Assembly (NCBI RefSeq): GCF_009498035.1
Contig: NZ_CP034550.1
Span: 8,308,001 to 8,372,000 of the forward strand
Origin: Saccharothrix syringae
GTDB taxonomy: Bacteria; Actinomycetota; Actinomycetes; Mycobacteriales; Pseudonocardiaceae
Direction: 5' to 3'
Length of the DNA stretch: 64,000 bases
Both the position numbers and the translations under genes were made by a program. A model generated the notes under the pieces. It saw only the letters and a list, made by a program, of their open reading frames with translations, searched no databases and had not been told where the DNA came from. How positions within the stretch are numbered: the first letter of the stretch is position 1; every line of letters begins with the position of its first letter. Shown in pieces: positions 9,205 to 19,655 of this stretch.

Positions 9205-10307
9205 GGTGCCGTCCGGTCCGAACCGGCCCGCGCCGAGCCCGCCTGCTCCGAACCCGCCCGGTCTCCACCCGGCTGCCCCGAACCCGCCTGCCCCGGCCGC
9301 GGCCTGCGGGCCGGTTCGCAGCACCGCGGCGCGCACAGCTCGCCGTTGGCCGTGCAGCCGGCCGCCGGGAACGCCGACAGCTTGCGCACCGGCGCGCCCG
9401 CCAGGTGCTCGTCGACCAGCTCGGCCACCAGCCGCGCGAACCGCGGGTCGTCGTTCGGGGTGCCCGCGCGGGCGAAGCCCATGCCCAGCTCGGCCGCCCG
9501 GTCGCGGGCCTCGGTGTCGAGGTCCCAGACGACCTCCAGGTGGTCGCTGACGAACCCGATCGGGCACACCACGACGTTGGCCACGCCGCGGGCGTGCAAC
9601 TGGTCGACGTGGTCGACGATGTCGGGCTCCAGCCACGGCACCTCCGGCGGCCCGGAGCGCGACTGCCACACCACGTCGTACTCGTCGACCCCCAGCGCCG
9701 AGGCCACCAGCCGGGACGCCTCCCGCACCTGCCGGGAGTAGCGGTGCCCGCCCTCCTCCGGCGGCCCGGCGGCCCGGTCCGCCGACAGCGGCACCGAGTG
9801 GGCGGTGAACACCAGCCGGTACCCGTCGAACGCCTCGGCGGCGGAGCGCACGGCGTCCGCGAAGGACTCGATGAACAGCGGGTGGTCGAAGAACTGGCGG
9901 ATCTTGACCAGCTCGGGCGCGTCCTCGACGGCCGCGCGGGCCCGCAGGATGTCCTCGTCGTACTGGCGGCACGCCGAGTAGCCGCCGTAGGCGCTGGTGG
10001 GGAACACCAGGGCGCGCCGGACGCCCGCGGCCTTCATCTCGGCCAGGGTGTCCTCGACCATGGGGTGCCAGTTGCGGTTGCCGAAGTACACCGGCAGGTC
10101 CACCAGCGCGCGCACCCGCTCGATCGCCGAGCGGTTGAGCGCGTTGATCGGCGAGACGCCGCCGAAGTGCTGGTAGTGCTTCTCGACCTCGTCCAGCCGC
10201 TCGGGGGGGACACCGCGGCCCCGGGTCACGTTCTCCAGGAATGGGCGCACGTCCTCGGGCCCTTCCGGGCCGCCGAAGGACAGCCAGAGCAGCGCGTCGT
10301 AACTCAC
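9201..10307 (-). CDS. cpfC: coproporphyrin III ferrochelatase with C-terminal [2Fe-2S] cysteines
   Basis: 368 aa from GTG 10307. It starts [19 protein letters not shown], the usual N-terminus of ferrochelatases, and carries VFTAHSVP with the metal-binding His and [16 protein letters not shown] with the conserved acidic residue. Actinobacteria use the coproporphyrin-dependent haem route, so the substrate should be coproporphyrin III rather than protoporphyrin. Cys in the SACRQYDED segment and the C-terminal cysteines of [13 protein letters not shown] match the [2Fe-2S] ligand pattern of actinobacterial enzymes. After these cysteines the protein ends in about 35 residues of Pro/Gly/Ala/Ser/Arg low-complexity sequence built on a 15-bp DNA repeat (about 9205-9300), which looks like an expandable tail with no catalytic role. 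The gene sits in the fabG-inhA operon. Confidence 0.9.
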   Translation of the reverse strand: MSYDALLWLSFGGPEGPEDVRPFLENVTRGRGVPPERLDEVEKHYQHFGGVSPINALNRSAIERVRALVDLPVYFGNRNWHPMVEDTLAEMKAAGVRRALVFPTSAYGGYSACRQYDEDILRARAAVEDAPELVKIRQFFDHPLFIESFADAVRSAAEAFDGYRLVFTAHSVPLSADRAAGPPEEGGHRYSRQVREASRLVASALGVDEYDVVWQSRSGPPEVPWLEPDIVDHVDQLHARGVANVVVCPIGFVSDHLEVVWDLDTEARDRAAELGMGFARAGTPNDDPRFARLVAELVDEHLAGAPVRKLSAFPAAGCTANGELCAPRCCEPARRPRPGQAGSGQPGGDRAGSEQAGSARAGSDRTAP

Positions 10308-10341
10308 CCGGACATCCTCGCGCCGTGACCACCACCACGCA

Positions 10342-10380
10342 CGACCGGGTCGCGTGATCGAACGCACGCGACCCCGGTCG
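10342..10380 (-). terminator. intergenic hairpin between inhA and cpfC
   Basis: A 15-bp stem with one bulged base (10342-10356 with 10365-10380) and an 8-nt loop lies 13 nt past the inhA stop. No T run follows on the minus strand. It may attenuate transcription into cpfC or stabilise the upstream mRNA; termination is not certain. Confidence 0.45.
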
Positions 10381-10392
10381 GGTGGTCGGGCC

Positions 10393-11160
10393 CTAGAGCC
10401 CCAGGAAGTGGACGCCGCCGTCGACGAACACCATCGAGCCGGTGGTGGCGGGGAACCAGTCGGACAGCAGGCCGCACACCGACTTCGCCACCGGCGTGGG
10501 GTCGTTGACGTCCCAGCCCAGCGGCGCCTTCTCGCCCCACATGGCCTCCAGGTCGGCGAAGCCCGGGATCGACTTGGCCGCCATGGTGCGCACCGGGCCC
10601 GCCGAGACCAGGTTCACCCGGATACCGCGCGGGCCCAGGTCGCGGGCCAGGTAGCGGTTGATCGACTCGAACGCCGCCTTGGCCGCGCCCATCCAGTTGT
10701 AGGCGGGCCACGCCTGGCGGGCGTCGAAGTCCAGGCCCACGATCGACGAGCCGGGGCCCAGCAGCGGCAGGGTGGCCTGCGCCAGGGCCTTGTAGGAGTA
10801 CGCCGAGACGTGCATGGCCGTGGCCACGTCCTCCCACGGCGCGTCCATGAACGGCGCGCCCAGGCACGACGGCGGGGCGTAGCCGATGGCGTGCACGACG
10901 CCGTCCAGCCCGTCGACGTGCTCGCGGACCCGGTCGGCCAGCGAGTCCAGGTGCCCCTGGTCCTGCACGTCCAGCTCGATCACCGGCGCGGCCTCGGGCA
11001 GGCGCTTGGCGATGCGCTCCACCAGGCTCAGCCGGCCGAAGCCGGTGAGCACGACCTGGGCGCCCTGCTCCTGGGCGGCCCTGGCCACGTGGAAGGCGAT
11101 CGACGCGTCCGTGATCACCCCGGTGACCAGCAGCCGCTTGCCTTCGAGCAGTCCCGTCAC
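10393..11160 (-). CDS. inhA: NADH-dependent enoyl-ACP reductase, InhA type
   Basis: 255 aa. The sequence follows mycobacterial InhA closely: [20 protein letters not shown] (dinucleotide-binding turn), DVQD, VVHAIGY, and the catalytic Tyr/Lys pair in [14 protein letters not shown]. It reduces trans-2-enoyl-ACP in type II fatty acid elongation. The GTG start (11160) follows GGAGGAAG. The position corresponding to InhA Ser94 is Ala91 here, and the Phe97 position is Tyr. Substitution of Ser94 by Ala is a known isoniazid-resistance change in M. tuberculosis. A loop found in mycobacterial InhA before the C-terminal helices is shortened here. The fabG gene lies 46 nt upstream. Confidence 0.92.
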   Translation of the reverse strand: MTGLLEGKRLLVTGVITDASIAFHVARAAQEQGAQVVLTGFGRLSLVERIAKRLPEAAPVIELDVQDQGHLDSLADRVREHVDGLDGVVHAIGYAPPSCLGAPFMDAPWEDVATAMHVSAYSYKALAQATLPLLGPGSSIVGLDFDARQAWPAYNWMGAAKAAFESINRYLARDLGPRGIRVNLVSAGPVRTMAAKSIPGFADLEAMWGEKAPLGWDVNDPTPVAKSVCGLLSDWFPATTGSMVFVDGGVHFLGL

Positions 11161-11206
11161 GGGTTCTTCCTCCGAGAGTTGTGCTTGCTGTGCTTGCGGT
11201 GGGCCG

Positions 11207-12483
<1,277 letters not shown>

Positions 12484-15129
12484 ATGCACCGCGTGACCGG
12501 ATTCGTCGAACGCCTGCGGGCCGAGGTGGACGGTGACGTGCTCGCCGACGCCGCGAGCCGCGCCCTCTACTCCACCGACGCCTCGAACTACCGCCACGTG
12601 CCGCTGGTCGTGGTGCGGCCCCGGTCGGTCGACGCCGTGCGGGCGGCGGTGGGGGTGGCGGTCGAGCACGGCGTGCCGGTCACCCACCGGGGTGCGGGTA
12701 CCTCGATCGCGGGCAACTCCGCGGGCGCCGGCCTGGTGGTCGACTTCTCCCGCTACCTCGACCGGGTGATCTCGATCGACCCGGTCGAGCGGCTGGCGGT
12801 GGTGCAGCCCGGCGTGGTGCTGGACCGGCTCAACGACGCGGCGCGGCCGCACGGGCTGGTGTTCGGCCCCGACCCGTCCACGCACTCCCGCTGCACGCTC
12901 GGCGGCATGATCGGCAACGACGCGTGCGGCTCGCACTCGGTGGCCTGGGGCAAGACCAGCGACAACGTGCGCGCGCTCGACGTGCTGCTGGCCGACGGGC
13001 GGCGGTTCGACACGCGCACCCCGCCGCCGCTGGACCTGCCCGGGGTGGACCCGGCGTGGTTCCCCGCCCTGGACCGGCGGGTGTCGGGCTACCGGCTGGA
13101 CGCGCTGCCGGACCTGACCCGGGCGCTCGTCGGCTCCGAGGGCACCTGCGTCACCGTGCTGGGCGCGACGGTGGAGCTGGTGCCGCTGCCGGAGCGGCGG
13201 GTGCTGGCCGTGCTCGGGTTCGACGGCCCGTACGACGCCGCGGACCTCGCGCCCGCGCTGCGCGAGCTGGACGTGCTGACCGTCGAGGGGCTGAACGCGT
13301 CGCTGGCGCGGGCGGCCGGGCAGCTGCGGCTGCTGCCGCGCGGCGAGAGCTGGCTGTTCGTGGAGACCGCCGACGAGTCCGCGGCGCACCGGGCCGCCGC
13401 GCTCGCGCCGCACTCCGCGGTGGTGACCGACCCGGCGCGGCAGCGCGCGTTGTGGCGGGTGCGCGAGGACGGCGCGGGGCTGGCGACCCGGATGGCCGAC
13501 GGCGGCGAGGCGTGGTCGGGGGGGGAGGACGCGGCCGTGCCGCCCGAGCGGCTGGGCGCCTACCTGCGCGAGTTCGACGCGCTGCTGGGCCGGCACGGCA
13601 GGCGGGGCGTCACCTACGGCCACTACGGCGAGGGCTGCCTGCACGTGCGCATCGACTTCGACCTGGCGCGCGGGCACCGGTCGTTCCTGGAGGACGCGGC
13701 CGACCTGGTGGTGGCGCACGGCGGGTCGCTGTCCGGCGAGCACGGCGACGGGCAGGCGCGCTCGGAGCTGCTGCCCCGCATGTACCCGCCGGCGGCGATC
13801 GAGGCGTTCCGCCGGTTCAAGGCGGCGTTCGACCCGCGCGGGCTGATGAACCCGGGCCGCATCGTCGACCCGCTGAAGCTGGACGACGACCTGCGCGTGG
13901 TCGTCGCTCCCCCGGTGATCCCGACCCGCGCGGCGCTGGCGCTGCGCGCCGACGGCGGCGACCTGGCGGCGGCCACGCGGCGGTGCGTCGGCGTGGGCAA
14001 GTGCCTGAACACCGCGGGCGGCGTGATGTGCCCGAGCTACCGGGTGACGCGGGAGGAGAAGCACTCCACGCGCGGCCGGGCGCGGCTGCTGTTCGAGATG
14101 CTGGGCGGGCGCGTGGTGCGCGACGGGTGGCGGTCGGCGGAGGTGCGCGACGCGCTGGACCTGTGCCTGGGCTGCAAGGGGTGCAAGCGCGACTGCCCGG
14201 TGGACGTGGACATGGCCGCGTACAAGGCGGAGTTCCTGCACCACCACTACCGCCGGCGCGTGCGGCCCGCGGCGCACTACTCGATGGGCTGGCTGCCGCT
14301 GTGGCTGCGGCTCGGGCTGGTCAACCGGGTCAGCGCCCGGTTCGCGCGGTTCGCCGGGGTCGACCCGGCCCGCCCGCTGCCGGTGCCGGTGCGGTCGTTC
14401 CAGTCGCGGTTCCCGGGCGGTGGCGACGGCGACCGGGTGCTGCTGTTCCCGGACACGTTCACCAACCACTTCGAACCGGGCGTCGGGCTGGACGCGGCGG
14501 CGGTGCTGCGGCACGTGGGCCAGGCGGTGGAGGTGCCCCGGGCGGCGGTGTGCTGCGGGCTGACGTGGTTCTCCACCGGCCAGCTCGGCGTGGCGCGGCG
14601 GGTGCTGCGGCGGACCGCGCGGGTGCTGCGGCCGTGGACGCGGGCGGGCGTGCCGGTGGTCGGGCTGGAGCCGAGCTGCACGGCGTTCCTGCGGGCGGAC
14701 GCGCTGGAGCTGGCGGGCGACGACCCCGACGTGACGGCCCTGGCCGGTGCGGTGCGGACGTTCGCCGAGCACGTCGGGCCGCTGGTGGAGCCGCGGCCCG
14801 CGGCGGGTGGGGCGGTGGTGCAGCCGCACTGCCACCAGTACGCGGAGGTGGGGCTGGACGCGGACCGGGAGCTGCTGGCCAGGGCGGGGGTCGAGGCGTC
14901 GGTGCTGGAGGGCTGCTGCGGCCTGGCGGGCAACTTCGGCTTCGAGCGCGGGCACCACGACGTGTCGATGGCGGTCGGCGACCTGACCCTGTTCCCGGCC
15001 GTGCGCGCGGCGGGCCCGGACACCCCGGTCGTCGCGGACGGCTTCAGCTGCCGCACCCAGATCCGCCACGGCACCGACGCCACCCCCCAGCACACGGCCA
15101 CCCTGCTCCGCCACCGCCTGGGCCTGTAG
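12484..15129 (+). CDS. FAD-binding oxidoreductase fused to Fe-S/CCG domains (GlcD-GlpC type, probable 2-hydroxyacid dehydrogenase)
   Basis: 881 aa. The N-terminal half is a PCMH-type FAD domain with [18 protein letters not shown] (about 79-96) and [20 protein letters not shown], followed by a FAD-oxidase C-terminal domain ending MNPGRIVDP. The C-terminal half has two 4Fe-4S motifs, CVGVGKC...MCPSY and [14 protein letters not shown], then two CCG domains ([15 protein letters not shown] and [15 protein letters not shown]). This fusion is the architecture of actinobacterial D-lactate/glycolate-type dehydrogenases that pass electrons to the quinone pool at the inner membrane face. The exact 2-hydroxyacid is unknown. 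The ATG at 12484 is used; a GTG three codons later also fits. The gene faces a TetR gene, with the 22-bp repeat arrays between them. Confidence 0.85.
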   Translation: MHRVTGFVERLRAEVDGDVLADAASRALYSTDASNYRHVPLVVVRPRSVDAVRAAVGVAVEHGVPVTHRGAGTSIAGNSAGAGLVVDFSRYLDRVISIDPVERLAVVQPGVVLDRLNDAARPHGLVFGPDPSTHSRCTLGGMIGNDACGSHSVAWGKTSDNVRALDVLLADGRRFDTRTPPPLDLPGVDPAWFPALDRRVSGYRLDALPDLTRALVGSEGTCVTVLGATVELVPLPERRVLAVLGFDGPYDAADLAPALRELDVLTVEGLNASLARAAGQLRLLPRGESWLFVETADESAAHRAAALAPHSAVVTDPARQRALWRVREDGAGLATRMADGGEAWSGGEDAAVPPERLGAYLREFDALLGRHGRRGVTYGHYGEGCLHVRIDFDLARGHRSFLEDAADLVVAHGGSLSGEHGDGQARSELLPRMYPPAAIEAFRRFKAAFDPRGLMNPGRIVDPLKLDDDLRVVVAPPVIPTRAALALRADGGDLAAATRRCVGVGKCLNTAGGVMCPSYRVTREEKHSTRGRARLLFEMLGGRVVRDGWRSAEVRDALDLCLGCKGCKRDCPVDVDMAAYKAEFLHHHYRRRVRPAAHYSMGWLPLWLRLGLVNRVSARFARFAGVDPARPLPVPVRSFQSRFPGGGDGDRVLLFPDTFTNHFEPGVGLDAAAVLRHVGQAVEVPRAAVCCGLTWFSTGQLGVARRVLRRTARVLRPWTRAGVPVVGLEPSCTAFLRADALELAGDDPDVTALAGAVRTFAEHVGPLVEPRPAAGGAVVQPHCHQYAEVGLDADRELLARAGVEASVLEGCCGLAGNFGFERGHHDVSMAVGDLTLFPAVRAAGPDTPVVADGFSCRTQIRHGTDATPQHTATLLRHRLGL

Positions 15130-15131
15130 CC

Positions 15132-15295
15132 CGCGAGTCGAACCTCCAGCACCCTCGTGTCGAACCTCCGGCACCCCCGTGTTCAACGCTCGGGACCCCC
15201 GAGTTCGACATTCGCGTTCACATCCTGTTGGGCCTGAATGTCGAACTCGGGGGTCCTGGGGGTTCGACACGACGGGTCTGGAGGTTCGACTCGCG
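15132..15295. repeat. array A of a 22-bp modular repeat: four direct then three inverted units
   Basis: Units of exactly 22 bp start at 15132, 15154, 15176 and 15198 on the plus strand, then units in reverse occupy 15231-15251, 15252-15273 and 15274-15295. Each starts CSCGWGT, has a variable core containing TCGA in most copies, and ends near GGACC. The facing halves can pair over most of their length, giving a large stem-loop. The array begins 3 nt after the stop of the FAD oxidoreductase gene. Confidence 0.9.
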
Positions 15296-15324
15296 CGTGC
15301 ACCCGGGCGGCGGCGCGGGTCTGC

Positions 15325-15600
15325 CTATCGGGCGGCGGCCTCGAACAAGTCGTGCGTCCCCGGTCGAACAGCACCACCCGCACCGAGGTGATCCCCGGCG
15401 TCTCCTCCGCCGTCTCGGCGATCGTGGTCGACGCGATCCGCGCGGCGGACTCGACCGGCCACCGGTGGGTCCCGTGGAGATCGCCGGGAACGCGATGCCG
15501 CGCGCACCGGGACCGGCCGCGACGCGCATCGAGTTGCGGTAGCGGTCGGCCGGCGGGTGGGAGCGGTCCTCCGTCGCCACGGCCTGCCCTGTTCCGAGCC
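15325..15600 (-). pseudogene. relic of a macro-domain (ADP-ribose-binding) protein
   Basis: On the minus strand one frame reads RYRNSMRVAAGPGARGIAFP followed directly by AISTGP, the hallmark of the macro domain second half. A second frame continues ESAARIASTTIAETAEETPG and TSVRVVLFD, and a third ends in HDLFEAAAR and a stop at 15325. These three pieces in order match the C-terminal half of a macro-domain protein with two frameshifts. The N-terminal half is missing. The relic sits between repeat arrays A and B. Confidence 0.65.
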
Positions 15601-15680
15601 CCGGCCGCGATGTCGGGTTCGACGCGGTTCACGAGCGGCACCCTCCGGCCTTCACGGGTCGTGGTCGATCGGGTCCCCCC

Positions 15681-15767
15681 GGCCTGAATGTCGAACTCAG
15701 GGGTCCTGAATGTCGAACTCGGGGGTCCTGGGGGTTCGACACGACGGGTCTGGAGGTTCGACTCGCG
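15681..15767. repeat. array B of the 22-bp repeat: four inverted units
   Basis: Units lie at 15681-15701, 15702-15723, 15724-15745 and 15746-15767, all in the reverse orientation. The last two units are identical to the last two of array A, 44 bp without a mismatch, which suggests copying or conversion between arrays. The array stops 7 nt before the stop codon of the TetR gene. Confidence 0.9.
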
Positions 15768-15773
15768 TGGGGG

Positions 15774-16280
15774 CTAGGGGGCGATGCCGGTCAGGGCCAG
15801 GGCCAGCAGGCGGTCGGCCTCGGCGGGGTCGCCCTCGGCGGCCAGCGAGACGGCGTTGGCCAGCTTGAGCAGGTCGGCGGCTGCCACGTCGGGGCGGGCG
15901 GCGCCGGCCCGCCGGGCCTCGGCCACGAGGGCGTCGGCGGCGGTGGTGATCATCGCGTGGCAGGTCTCGCCGAGGGCCGGGTCCGCGCCGCGCAGCAGTG
16001 ACGCGGCCAGGCCCCGGTTGGCGGCGGCGTGCCGGGCCACCGCGCGCAGCCACTCGACCAGGGACGCGTTCGCGGACCGCGCGCACAGCGCCGCCACCCG
16101 GTCGTGGAACACCGCTTCCAGCAGGGCCTGCCTGGTCGGGAAGTGGCGGTGCAGGGTGGCCGAGCCGACGCCCGCGCGGCGGGCCACCTCCTCCAGCGAG
16201 GCGTCCGCGCCGTGCTCGGCGACGGCCGCGTCGGCGGCGGCCACGATCCGCTCGCGGTTGCGCCGTGCGTCGGCTCGCAT
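15774..16280 (-). CDS. TetR-family repressor
   Basis: 168 aa from ATG 16280, preceded by GGAG. The N-terminal helix-turn-helix is ASLEEVARRAGVGSATLHRH at about residues 27-46, followed by FPTRQALLEAVF. The C-terminal ligand domain is Ala/Leu-rich, with no recognisable ligand signature. It is divergent from the NmrA-like oxidoreductase gene, and the 97-bp gap contains a perfect inverted repeat that is the obvious operator. By the usual logic of such pairs it represses itself and the oxidoreductase until a ligand, perhaps an electrophile or quinone, is bound. Confidence 0.88.
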   Translation of the reverse strand: MRADARRNRERIVAAADAAVAEHGADASLEEVARRAGVGSATLHRHFPTRQALLEAVFHDRVAALCARSANASLVEWLRAVARHAAANRGLAASLLRGADPALGETCHAMITTAADALVAEARRAGAARPDVAAADLLKLANAVSLAAEGDPAEADRLLALALTGIAP

Positions 16281-16307
16281 GGGCGGCTCCCGGATGAGGA
16301 CTCGACG

Positions 16308-16362
16308 AAGTGGGGTGGTCCCCCATATCGTAGCCCGCACTAAACGGGGGACCACCCCACTT
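16308..16362. promoter_or_regulatory. 17-bp perfect inverted repeat, probable TetR operator region
   Basis: AAGTGGGGTGGTCCCCC at 16308-16324 and its exact reverse complement at 16346-16362, separated by 21 bp. Each arm holds a smaller near-palindrome GGGG-N4-CCCC, so two repressor dimers may bind. The right arm ends 3 nt before the AGGAGGAG ribosome site of the oxidoreductase, so binding would block both divergent genes. Confidence 0.75.
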
Positions 16363-16377
16363 GCAGGAGGAGAACTG

Positions 16378-17244
16378 GTGAGGACGATTGCCGTGGTCGG
16401 TGCGACCGGGCTCCAGGGGCGTGCGGTGACCGAGCGGCTGCTCGCCGACGGCTGGGCGGTGCGGGCGCTGACCCGCACCCCCTCGCGGGCGACCGGGCCC
16501 GCGCCGTTCGTCGGCGCCGAGATGGACGACGTGGACTCGCTGGTCGCCGCCATGACCGGGGCGCACGGCGTGTTCAGCGTGCAGCCGACGGTCGGCTCCC
16601 CGGGTGCCCCGCCCGGCTTCACCGCCGACGACGAGGTGCGCTGGGGCCGCAACGTCGCCGAGGCCGCGCGCCGGGCCGGGGTGGCGCACCTGGTCTACAG
16701 CTCGGTCGCCGGCGCGGGCCGGGACGAGGAGCTGCCGGTGAACGTGGCCGCCAAGGCGCGCGTCGAGCGTGCGCTGGACCTGCCCGCGACCGTGCTGCGC
16801 CCGGTGTCGTTCATGGAGAACTTCACCGGCGCCTACGCCCTGCGCGACGGCGCGGTGGCCACCGGGCTCGCGCCGCACGTGCCGCAGCAGCTCATCGCCG
16901 TGGACGACGTCGCCGCGCTCGTGGCGCTCGCCTTCTCCGCGCCGGGGACCTGGATCGGCCGCGCCGTCGACGTCGCGGGCGACGAGCCGACCCCGGTGGA
17001 GGTCGCCGCCGCGATCTCGGCGGCCGTCGGGCGGGAGCTGCCGTACGAGCAGGTCCCGGTCGAGGCGATCCGGGCGGTGGGCGAGGACTTCGCCTTCGCC
17101 AACGAGTGGCTGAACGAGCGCGGCTACCGGGCCGACGTCGCCGCCACCCGCCGGCTGCTGCCCGGCGCGGAGGACCTGCGGGCGTGGCTGGCCCGGGTCG
17201 GGGCGGCGCGGATCGACGCGTTCCTCAGCGGGTCTGCGCGGTGA
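16378..17244 (+). CDS. NmrA-like NAD(P)-binding oxidoreductase
   Basis: 288 aa from GTG 16378, with AGGAGGAG 6 nt upstream. The Rossmann motif is VVGATGLQGRAVTERLL at about residues 6-22. YSSVAGAG and LPATVLRPVSFMENF are typical of the NmrA/SDR atypical group, which includes quinone oxidoreductase-like and redox-sensing members. The catalytic Tyr-x-x-x-Lys of classical SDRs is not evident. It probably reduces or senses a small molecule using NAD(P)H. The last 20 bp overlap the 3' end of the convergent cutA gene. Confidence 0.82.
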   Translation: MRTIAVVGATGLQGRAVTERLLADGWAVRALTRTPSRATGPAPFVGAEMDDVDSLVAAMTGAHGVFSVQPTVGSPGAPPGFTADDEVRWGRNVAEAARRAGVAHLVYSSVAGAGRDEELPVNVAAKARVERALDLPATVLRPVSFMENFTGAYALRDGAVATGLAPHVPQQLIAVDDVAALVALAFSAPGTWIGRAVDVAGDEPTPVEVAAAISAAVGRELPYEQVPVEAIRAVGEDFAFANEWLNERGYRADVAATRRLLPGAEDLRAWLARVGAARIDAFLSGSAR

Positions 17245-17545
17245 TCCAGGCCAGGTAGTCGGGGTTGCCGCCGAGCACCGGCAGGGCCACCACCTCGGGC
17301 ACGTCGTAGGAGTGGTTGGCCTTGACGAACTCGGTCAGCTCGTCCACCCGGTCGTAGGCGGTCTTGATCCAGAGCTGCCACTCCCGGTCGTCCCGGACCT
17401 CGCCGTCCCACCGGTAGACGCTCCGGATCGGACCGCCGACCTGCGCGCACGCCGCCAGGCGGGCTTCCACCACCGCCCGCGCCAGGGTGGCGGCGGACTC
17501 GGCGCTGTCGGTGGTGGTGAGGACCACCACGTGGTTGTCGTCCAC
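17225..17545 (-). CDS. cutA: divalent-cation tolerance protein CutA
   Basis: 106 aa from GTG 17545. It contains all CutA1 marks: VVLTTTDSAESAATLARAVV, LAACAQV near residue 35, YRWDGEV, WIKTAYDRVDEL and PEVVALPV, and ends DYLAWI. CutA1 forms a very stable trimer related to PII proteins; its link to copper tolerance in E. coli is indirect and its role in actinomycetes is unknown. The gene overlaps the convergent NmrA-like gene by 20 bp. Confidence 0.93.
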   Translation of the reverse strand: MDDNHVVVLTTTDSAESAATLARAVVEARLAACAQVGGPIRSVYRWDGEVRDDREWQLWIKTAYDRVDELTEFVKANHSYDVPEVVALPVLGGNPDYLAWITAQTR

Positions 17546-17724
17546 GCGCGGAGCGTAGCCGTTTCGGGGCGTGGGGGCGCCCGATGGCCCCTCGTCGCCA
17601 ACCGCACCGCGGTCCGACCACCGGTGGCCGGGGGTGTGCCGCGCCCTGTCGTTCGACGACGCGGCACAACGGTCCCCGACCGCGAACCGACGGGGCGTCG
17701 AGCGCCCGGCGGCACCGAAAGGCG

Positions 17725-19203
17725 CTACAGCCGAGCCGCCAACCCCTCCCAGGGCGCCGCCACTTCGAGCTGCCGCGCCAACCGCAGCAGCACCCCCTCC
17801 GCCCCCAACCGCCCGAGGAACTGCACCCCCATCGGCAACCCGTCCGGCGTGCGGTGCAGCGGCAGGCTGATCGCGGGTCGCCCGGTCACGTTGGCCAGCT
17901 GCGTGTAAGGCACCCACCGCAGGTTCCGCTCGACCACCTGGTCCACCGCACCGAGGTGCCGCAGCACCCCGGTGGTCCGGGTGCGCAGCACGGCCCGCGC
18001 CAGCGTCCTCAGGTACCCGGGCGTCTCCAGCGACCCCACCCGGATCGGCGGCTCACCGAGCGTGGGCGTCAGCAGCAGGTCGTGGCCCTCGTGGAACGAC
18101 GCCAGCGCCGCGACGTACGAGCGGCGGCGTTCCTGGGCCTCGTGGAACTCCACCGCGCCGAACGTGCGGCCCAGCGCGGCCATGAGCAGGGTGTCCTGCT
18201 CGAACCCCTCGTCGCCCGCGCCGGTCAGCCGGCGGACCCGGGCGACCTCGACCGCCTGGTGCACGAACCACGTCACCAGGAAGTCGCGGGCCAACTGCCG
18301 GTCGTCGTGGGGCGGGTCCACCTCCTCCACGTGGTGGCCCAGGTCGGTGAGCAGGGCGGCGGCGTGCTCGACCGCGCGCACGGCCTCGGGGTGCGGCTGC
18401 GCGCGCAACGCGCACCGGGTGGTGTAGCCGACGCGCAGCGGTGCCGGCGCCTCGTCGAGCCGGTCCAGGAAGGACCCCTCCGGCACGGCCGGGGCGTACG
18501 GGCTCATCGCGTCGGGCCCGCTGATCACGTCGAGCATCGCCGCGGTGTCGCGGACCGTGCGGGAGATGACGCCGGCCGTGGCCAGGCCGTTGAGCGGTTC
18601 GCTCTCCACCGGCCCGGACGGCACCAGCCCCCGGCCGGGCTTGAGGCCGACCAGGCCCGTGCACGCCGCCGGGATGCGGATGGAGCCGCCGCCGTCGCTG
18701 GCGGCGGCCACCGGGACGATGCCGGCGGCCACCGCGGCCGCGGCGCCGCCGGACGAGCCGCCCGGGGTGCGGTCGGGCGCCCACGGGTTGCGGGTCGGGC
18801 CGTGCAGCTCCGGTTCGGTGATGCCCTTGGAGCCGAACTCGGGGGTGTTCGTCTTGCCGAAGACGACCAGGCCCGCGTCGAGCCAGCGCCCGACGACGGT
18901 GCCGGTGTGCTCGGCGGGCCGGCCCGCCAGGGCGCGGCAGCCGTTGGCCGTGGGGGTGCCCGCGATGTCCTGGTGCAGGTCCTTGAGCAGGAACGGGACG
19001 CCCGCGAACGGGCCGGACAGCTCGCCCGCGACGCGCTGGTCGGCGTGGTCGTCCAACCACGTGCACACGGCGTTGACCTCCGGGTTCACCGCCCGCGCCC
19101 GGTCGCGGGCGGCCGCCAGCAGCTCCTCGGCCCGCACCTCGCCGGACGCCACCAGCCCCGCCAGCGCCAGCCCGTCGTGCCCCAGGTAGTCGCGCTCGTC
19201 CAC
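17725..19203 (-). CDS. amidase-signature family hydrolase
   Basis: 492 aa from GTG 19203, placed 8 nt after GAGGAGG. The Ser-cisSer-Lys catalytic set is visible: Lys in PFLLKDLHQD, cis-Ser in PGGSSGGAAAAVAAG and nucleophile Ser in ASDGGGSIRIPA. KTNTPEFG precedes the signature as usual. The length and the YTQLANVTGRPAISLPLH segment fit the broad amidase (GatA-like) family that cleaves linear amides; the substrate cannot be predicted. It is not GatA of the tRNA amidotransferase, since gatB and gatC are absent nearby. The gene stands alone; about 180 nt without a gene separate it from cutA. Confidence 0.88.
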   Translation of the reverse strand: MDERDYLGHDGLALAGLVASGEVRAEELLAAARDRARAVNPEVNAVCTWLDDHADQRVAGELSGPFAGVPFLLKDLHQDIAGTPTANGCRALAGRPAEHTGTVVGRWLDAGLVVFGKTNTPEFGSKGITEPELHGPTRNPWAPDRTPGGSSGGAAAAVAAGIVPVAAASDGGGSIRIPAACTGLVGLKPGRGLVPSGPVESEPLNGLATAGVISRTVRDTAAMLDVISGPDAMSPYAPAVPEGSFLDRLDEAPAPLRVGYTTRCALRAQPHPEAVRAVEHAAALLTDLGHHVEEVDPPHDDRQLARDFLVTWFVHQAVEVARVRRLTGAGDEGFEQDTLLMAALGRTFGAVEFHEAQERRRSYVAALASFHEGHDLLLTPTLGEPPIRVGSLETPGYLRTLARAVLRTRTTGVLRHLGAVDQVVERNLRWVPYTQLANVTGRPAISLPLHRTPDGLPMGVQFLGRLGAEGVLLRLARQLEVAAPWEGLAARL

Positions 19204-19343
19204 CCGCCACCTCCTCGTCCCGGTCGGATGCGGTCGGGACATGATCGCCCACCGACCGGCCGGTTCCAAGGAGCGTCCGCGGAACACCCCTCCGCCGCTA
19301 CGCCCGAACTGCCCGAACGGCACCCGGAGGTGGTCCCGCGGCG

Positions 19344-19640
19344 GTGCGGCGAACGAGGTTCAGGCGCGTGCGGACGGCCGCCGGCTCCACGCAGGAGTCC
19401 TTCGCGGGAGCCGTGCACGTCGACCGCGGCACGGTGGCGCGCCGGCACCCCGCGTCCGGGCGCTGTTCGGGATCCGCGGCGCACGAACCCTGGCCCGGCT
19501 GGGCGCGGTGGGTCGACGAAGCCGAGCTGTCCTGGCACCTCGGGATGCGCGAACTCCACCTCGGGAACGTCGCGGCACGCGCCGACCACTTCCACGCCGC
19601 CGGGGGATCGCCGCGAGTCGGACCGGGACCGGCAGCTCTC
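19344..19640 (+). pseudogene. possible relic of an XRE/TPR regulator
   Basis: One plus-strand frame contains RTAAGSTQESFAGAVHVDRG and TVARR, which resembles the helix-turn-helix of actinomycete XRE regulators (TQ..(F/L)A..(L/V).VDR.TV.RW). About 45 codons later comes AELSWHLGMRELHLGNVAAR, like a TPR repeat of the same regulators. There is no clear ribosome site, the central part of such proteins is missing and the frame ends without a family C-terminus. A chance open frame is not excluded. The rest of 19204-19655 shows nothing. Confidence 0.35.
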
Positions 19641-19655
19641 CACCGCCTCGACCGC

